The notes beneath the pieces are model-generated. The model worked only from the letters and a program-made list of their open reading frames with translations, was not told the DNA's origin and did not search any database. The position numbers were made by a program, and so were the translations under genes. 64,000 nt of DNA, taken from assembly GCA_934364795.1 (NCBI GenBank), contig CAKRMK010000003.1:81770-145769 (forward strand), written 5' to 3'. Shown in pieces: positions 60,093 to 64,000 of the stretch. Within the stretch, counting starts at the first letter, position 1. Each line of letters starts with the position of its first letter. The stretch comes from an uncultured Blautia sp. Lineage in GTDB: Bacteria; Bacillota; Clostridia; Lachnospirales; Lachnospiraceae.

Positions 60093-62261
60093 TTAAACCG
60101 CTGTTAAATGTATTTGCATTCCATGATATTCTCCTGGTATAACTGCAATTGGAAAACCTACATTCATCAATGCATTTCCACTATAGACTTTATTATCTTT
60201 TTCACACAGGTACATCCGCTTTGGATTCAATCCTTTACATTTCACATAATTTACCGGTGCATTTGCATGAGTTGTCAGGGTAACAATATTTAACAGACTT
60301 TCACTTTTATCTTCTGCTGTAAATTCCCATGCTGCAAATTCATGATTTGTGTTTGGATTATGCAGGCGGTAATATAAACCATTATGAATCAGGTTCCAGT
60401 ATTTTTTATAATCCTTAATCTGCTCTTTCACAGCTTCTTTTTCTGCATCAGACAATAAGTTTAAGTCTAATTCATAACCAAAACTTCCAGCCATTGCCAC
60501 AACACTTCTTGTCTGAATCGTAGTCACTCTTCCGGTCTGATGATTCGGTACTGCTGAGACATGAGATCCTACTGCTGAAATTGGATATCCAAAAGAAGTT
60601 CCATGTTGAATCTGGATTCTTTCGATCGCATCTGTATCATCACTGCACCAGATCTGCGGAGTATAATATAACATTCCGGCATCAAATCTTCCACCGCCTC
60701 CACTGCATCCTTCAATCAAAAGTTCAGGATATCTCTGATTCAGCCGTTCCAGAAAATCATATACCCCAAGCACATACTCATACATAATCTTCCCATAGTT
60801 CTGTTGTTGTTCTACTGCTGTATATACGTCACAGATACTTCGGTTCATATCCATCTTTATATATGCTATATTAGCTGAATCAATTACTTTTGAAATAGAA
60901 TTGAAAATGTAATCGACAACTTCTTTTCTTGAAAAATCTAAAACAAGCTGATTTCTTCCGCGTACTGGTCTACGTCCTGGAATCACATACGCCCAGTCCG
61001 GATGCTCACGGTACAGATTACTGTCTTCGTTTACCATCTCTGGTTCGATCCAAAGACCAAATTTCATCCCCATTGCATTGATCTTATCTGCTGTTTCAGA
61101 CAATGGGCCACCCATTTTATCTTCATTAACAACCCAGTCTCCCAGTCCACTGTTATCTGTATCTCTGCTGCCAAACCAGCCGTCATCCAGAACCAGCATC
61201 TCTACACCAAGCTCTGCTGCCTGTTTTGCAATCTCTACAATCTTATCTCCGTTAAAATCCATATAGGTTGCTTCCCAGTTATTTATAAGAACCGGTCTTC
61301 TTGCTGTTTTATACTGTCCGCGGCATATATGATAACGGATCAGTTTATGATAAATGTGAGACAGTGCTGTAAGTCCATTCTCTGAATATGCCATAGCAAC
61401 TTCTGGTGTATAGAATGCTTTTTCAGGTTCGAGCGGATATTCAAACATTTCATCCAACAGTCCTATTTGTATCCTGGTCTGACTGAACTGGTCTTTTTCC
61501 ACTTCACATTTAAAGTTCCCACTGTAAAGCATAGACATTCCATAACATGCGCCAAAATCTTCCGTTGTTTCTTTCTCTGCCAGAATAAAAAATGGATTCT
61601 GCTGATGACTGGACGTTCCTCTTCTGCTGCCAAAACTCTGATTTCCATAAATCACCGGAATTCTCTCTTCCATACGCTCCATTGCATGACGTCCATGGAA
61701 ATGAAGAAGTTCGAAATCTCCTGTCAGGAAATCCATTCCTGCACTATATACTTTCGTCAAATGGATTGGATACTCTCCATTATTTTTCACAATAACACTT
61801 CTTGTAATCACATCCAGTTCAGGAAGTACACCATAGCGCAGCGTCACCTCAAGTCCAAGCAATGAATCTTTCAGAACAACATTTACTGTATACGCACCGT
61901 CTGCCTTCTCCGCATATACTGCCGGGAGCCCGGGAATACTATATTTTCCTTCTGTCACAGAATGACTCTTATATCTCAGATCAACACCATAAACGCCCTG
62001 CTCATTCTTCACATTAAAAGCTGGACTTCTGAAATCTCCATTTCCATAACATGGATATTCCTGCGGAAATGTATCCATGGAAAATGTTCTATCACTTCCT
62101 GCATCGTACGGATTTCCTGAAAATCCTCTATCATATGCTGTCAGCAGACTGCTCATGTCTCCTTCTGCTTTAGGACCATAATACAAATGCAACAGAAACC
62201 CATGCTCTGCGATTCCCATTTGATATGTTGTATGTTTTGTATGTAATGTTATAAGTTCCAT
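60093..62261 (-). CDS. GH36 alpha-galactosidase
   Basis: A 722-residue cytoplasmic enzyme that removes terminal alpha-galactose from raffinose-type sugars and melibiose. It shows the N-terminal beta-sandwich, then LVLDDGWFGSRDTD, FGLWIEPEMVNEDS, the nucleophile aspartate in YIKMDMNRSICD, EGCSGGGGRFDAGML, and the acid/base aspartate in WCSDDTDAIERI. Length and motif order fit the tetrameric Gram-positive GH36 enzymes (AgaA/RafA type). AAAGGG precedes the ATG, 22 bases after the permease gene. There is no signal peptide, so it acts on imported sugar. Confidence 0.95.
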   Translation of the reverse strand: MELITLHTKHTTYQMGIAEHGFLLHLYYGPKAEGDMSSLLTAYDRGFSGNPYDAGSDRTFSMDTFPQEYPCYGNGDFRSPAFNVKNEQGVYGVDLRYKSHSVTEGKYSIPGLPAVYAEKADGAYTVNVVLKDSLLGLEVTLRYGVLPELDVITRSVIVKNNGEYPIHLTKVYSAGMDFLTGDFELLHFHGRHAMERMEERIPVIYGNQSFGSRRGTSSHQQNPFFILAEKETTEDFGACYGMSMLYSGNFKCEVEKDQFSQTRIQIGLLDEMFEYPLEPEKAFYTPEVAMAYSENGLTALSHIYHKLIRYHICRGQYKTARRPVLINNWEATYMDFNGDKIVEIAKQAAELGVEMLVLDDGWFGSRDTDNSGLGDWVVNEDKMGGPLSETADKINAMGMKFGLWIEPEMVNEDSNLYREHPDWAYVIPGRRPVRGRNQLVLDFSRKEVVDYIFNSISKVIDSANIAYIKMDMNRSICDVYTAVEQQQNYGKIMYEYVLGVYDFLERLNQRYPELLIEGCSGGGGRFDAGMLYYTPQIWCSDDTDAIERIQIQHGTSFGYPISAVGSHVSAVPNHQTGRVTTIQTRSVVAMAGSFGYELDLNLLSDAEKEAVKEQIKDYKKYWNLIHNGLYYRLHNPNTNHEFAAWEFTAEDKSESLLNIVTLTTHANAPVNYVKCKGLNPKRMYLCEKDNKVYSGNALMNVGFPIAVIPGEYHGMQIHLTAV

Positions 62262-62283
62262 TAAACTTGCCCTTTCTAATCCT

Positions 62284-63108
62284 TTATTTTCCTCCTGTCA
62301 TAGCTACACCTTCAATGAACTGTTTCTGGAAAATCAGATACAAGATTACCATTGGAAGCATTGCGAATAAGGAGCCGGCCATCAATACCGGATAATTTGT
62401 ACTAAACTGTCCATTCAGGCTGGAAAGTCCTGCCGATAATGTTGTCGAGTTAATATTCGTATTTACAATCAACGGCCACATTAAATCAGTATAAGCAAAC
62501 ACTGCTGTAAATACTGAAAGTGCCGCAAGAGAAGATTTCGTTAATGGAAACAGCACTTTCGTAAATGTCTGCCAACGGTTACATCCATCCAGATATGCCG
62601 CTTCTGCTATCTCATCCGGGATTCCCATATAAGCCTGTCTCAGGAAAAATGTTCCAAATGCACTGACAATTCCAGGAAAAACTAATGCGAACACCGTATC
62701 TGTCATTCCCATTTTCGCAATCATCTGATACTGTGGAATGATAAAGATCTGTCCCGGAATCATCTGCTGTACAATAACCAGAGTAAAAAGGAAATTCTTT
62801 CCTTTAAAATTCAATTTTGCGAATGCATATCCAGCCATAGAACAAAATACAACTGCACATAATACTCGGATCAAAATCATCAATCCAGTATTCAGGTAGA
62901 GATTACCAAAAGGTAATAAATCCAGAACTTTTGTGAATGAACTAAAATTCCAATTGGTCGGTAAAAGTGTCGGTGGAACCCGAAGTACTTCTTCATTCGT
63001 CTTAAATGCTGTCAGAATCATCCATATAAATGGAAAAATCATTATGATAGATCCCAGAATCAAAGCAGCATAAACAAATATATTTGACATTTTCTTACTT
63101 TTCTTCAT
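62284..63108 (-). CDS. Sugar ABC transporter permease, MalG/CUT1 type (alpha-galactoside)
   Basis: A 274-residue permease with six helices and EAA loop IAEAAYLDGCNRWQTFTKVLFPL. ATG 63108 follows GGAGG by 6 bases; the longer frame overlaps the upstream gene and lacks a site. It lies between its partner permease and the alpha-galactosidase, and probably imports raffinose-family sugars. Confidence 0.93.
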   Translation of the reverse strand: MKKSKKMSNIFVYAALILGSIIMIFPFIWMILTAFKTNEEVLRVPPTLLPTNWNFSSFTKVLDLLPFGNLYLNTGLMILIRVLCAVVFCSMAGYAFAKLNFKGKNFLFTLVIVQQMIPGQIFIIPQYQMIAKMGMTDTVFALVFPGIVSAFGTFFLRQAYMGIPDEIAEAAYLDGCNRWQTFTKVLFPLTKSSLAALSVFTAVFAYTDLMWPLIVNTNINSTTLSAGLSSLNGQFSTNYPVLMAGSLFAMLPMVILYLIFQKQFIEGVAMTGGK

Positions 63109-63118
63109 ACTGCGCCTC

Positions 63119-64000
63119 CTATACCTCGTAATTAACCCATTTCTTCTGTCCGACAAACTGTATTGCTGTTATTATTCCAATCAAAAGTACTGTCCAGATT
63201 ACAATTGCAGAAGCATAACCACGGTTTCCGGAAATAAAGGATTCACGATAGAATAAATAAATCAATGATTGTGATTTGCTCAATGCAGGATTTCCTTCCC
63301 CTACCATCATGTATAATAAATCATATACTTTAAGAGATGCCATCAATCTCATGATCAATACAACGAATAATGTCGGTGAAACCATTGGCATGGTAATGTA
63401 GCGAAACTGCTGAAGTTTCGTACAGCCATCCAGACTGGCCGCCTCGTAATAGCTTTTAGAGATGTTCTGAATTCCCGAAAGCAATAAGACTGCATCATAT
63501 CCAAGAGCACTCCAGATTGCTACAATTGCTACTGTAAAAATAACTACATTTGGATTGGTCGTCCAATTAATATTTGTATGGAAGATCGTATTGATAATTC
63601 CATAATCTGAGTTAAACATCCACTTCCAAACCATTGCTACCGCAGCCGGAGATACAACCATTGGAAGGAAAAAAATGGCGCGGAATACAACCTTACCTTT
63701 AATCTTTGAATTCAAAAGAACTGCTATGATCAAAGCCAGAAGTACACCGCCTGGAACTGTCAGGATACAAAAAAGTATTGTGTTCCATGTCGCTCTCCAG
63801 AATTCCGGGCTTGAAAACATTTTTATATAGTTTGCAAGTCCTACAAATTTTGTTCCACCAAACACTTTTTTCGATGAAAAACTTAAAATAATTGTCTCTA
63901 CAAATGGATATACATTTAATATAATTAATCCAAGAATCGTTGGGGCTATCATCAGATAACCCCATTTATGATCTTGGTCAAACCTTGATTTTTTCTTCAT
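63119..64000 (-). CDS. Sugar ABC transporter permease, MalF/CUT1 type (alpha-galactoside)
   Basis: A 293-residue permease with six helices and EAA loop YYEAASLDGCTKLQQFRYITMPMV. The ATG is at the last three bases of the window, and the sequence MKKKSRFDQDHKWG before the first helix is a normal start, so it is probably complete; the ribosome site is outside. A binding protein and regulator are expected beyond the right edge. Confidence 0.9.
   Translation of the reverse strand: MKKKSRFDQDHKWGYLMIAPTILGLIILNVYPFVETIILSFSSKKVFGGTKFVGLANYIKMFSSPEFWRATWNTILFCILTVPGGVLLALIIAVLLNSKIKGKVVFRAIFFLPMVVSPAAVAMVWKWMFNSDYGIINTIFHTNINWTTNPNVVIFTVAIVAIWSALGYDAVLLLSGIQNISKSYYEAASLDGCTKLQQFRYITMPMVSPTLFVVLIMRLMASLKVYDLLYMMVGEGNPALSKSQSLIYLFYRESFISGNRGYASAIVIWTVLLIGIITAIQFVGQKKWVNYEV

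Overview
The window looks like a chromosomal segment of a gut Firmicute of the Lachnospiraceae (Blautia/Ruminococcus-like; the genus is my inference). Reasons: low-to-middle GC, strong AGGAGG-type ribosome sites, a FabK-type fatty-acid operon with a MarR/FabT regulator, a fused AccDA, a DUF4317 protein, YesMN-type sugar regulation and gut-glycan hydrolases (GH29, GH36). I saw no rRNA, tRNA or CRISPR array.

Layout: 1-0.9 kb is the N-terminal part of a NitT/TauT-type binding protein. 0.97-12.05 kb is a minus-strand fatty-acid synthesis operon, fabH-acpP-fabK-fabD-fabG-fabF-accB-fabZ-accC-accDA, followed by fabT and an 8-oxoguanine glycosylase gene. A sigma-A promoter with an overlapping FabT-like palindrome precedes fabH. 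12.4-14.7 kb encodes a secreted transglutaminase-like protein with a Pro-rich tandem repeat and Ig-like modules.

14.9-35.5 kb is a large cell-envelope polysaccharide locus: two tandem LtaS/GacH-like phosphoglycerol transferase paralogues, a 1462-residue methyltransferase/coiled-coil/GT2/GT4 fusion, a Wzt-like ATPase with a carbohydrate-binding tail, a Wzm-like permease, a UDP-GlcNAc 2-epimerase, six further glycosyltransferases, a DUF2304/GT2 pair resembling streptococcal GacJ/GacI, and a convergent DUF2142 membrane protein that may be the matching GT-C enzyme. Together they suggest ABC-exported polymer synthesis, perhaps with methyl capping and a coiled-coil ruler, plus decoration outside the membrane.

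35.6-46.6 kb holds small metabolic and transport units: a secreted repeat protein and HD phosphohydrolase, a cystathionine synthase/lyase pair, AzlCD, an HPt protein, a C69 dipeptidase, a split ThrE exporter and an XRE regulator. 46.7-56.9 kb is a sugar system (GH29, two permeases, binding protein, YesN/YesM regulators) and a Cache-GGDEF protein. 57.1-60.1 kb is a decayed mobile element: UPF0175/DUF3368 toxin-antitoxin pair, mobilization-type protein, deleted tyrosine recombinase and a winged-helix remnant. 60.1-64 kb is an alpha-galactoside operon (GH36 and two permeases).

A dispersed inverted-terminal-repeat element occurs at least six times between genes, and its ends repeatedly supply the stop codons of the flanking genes.
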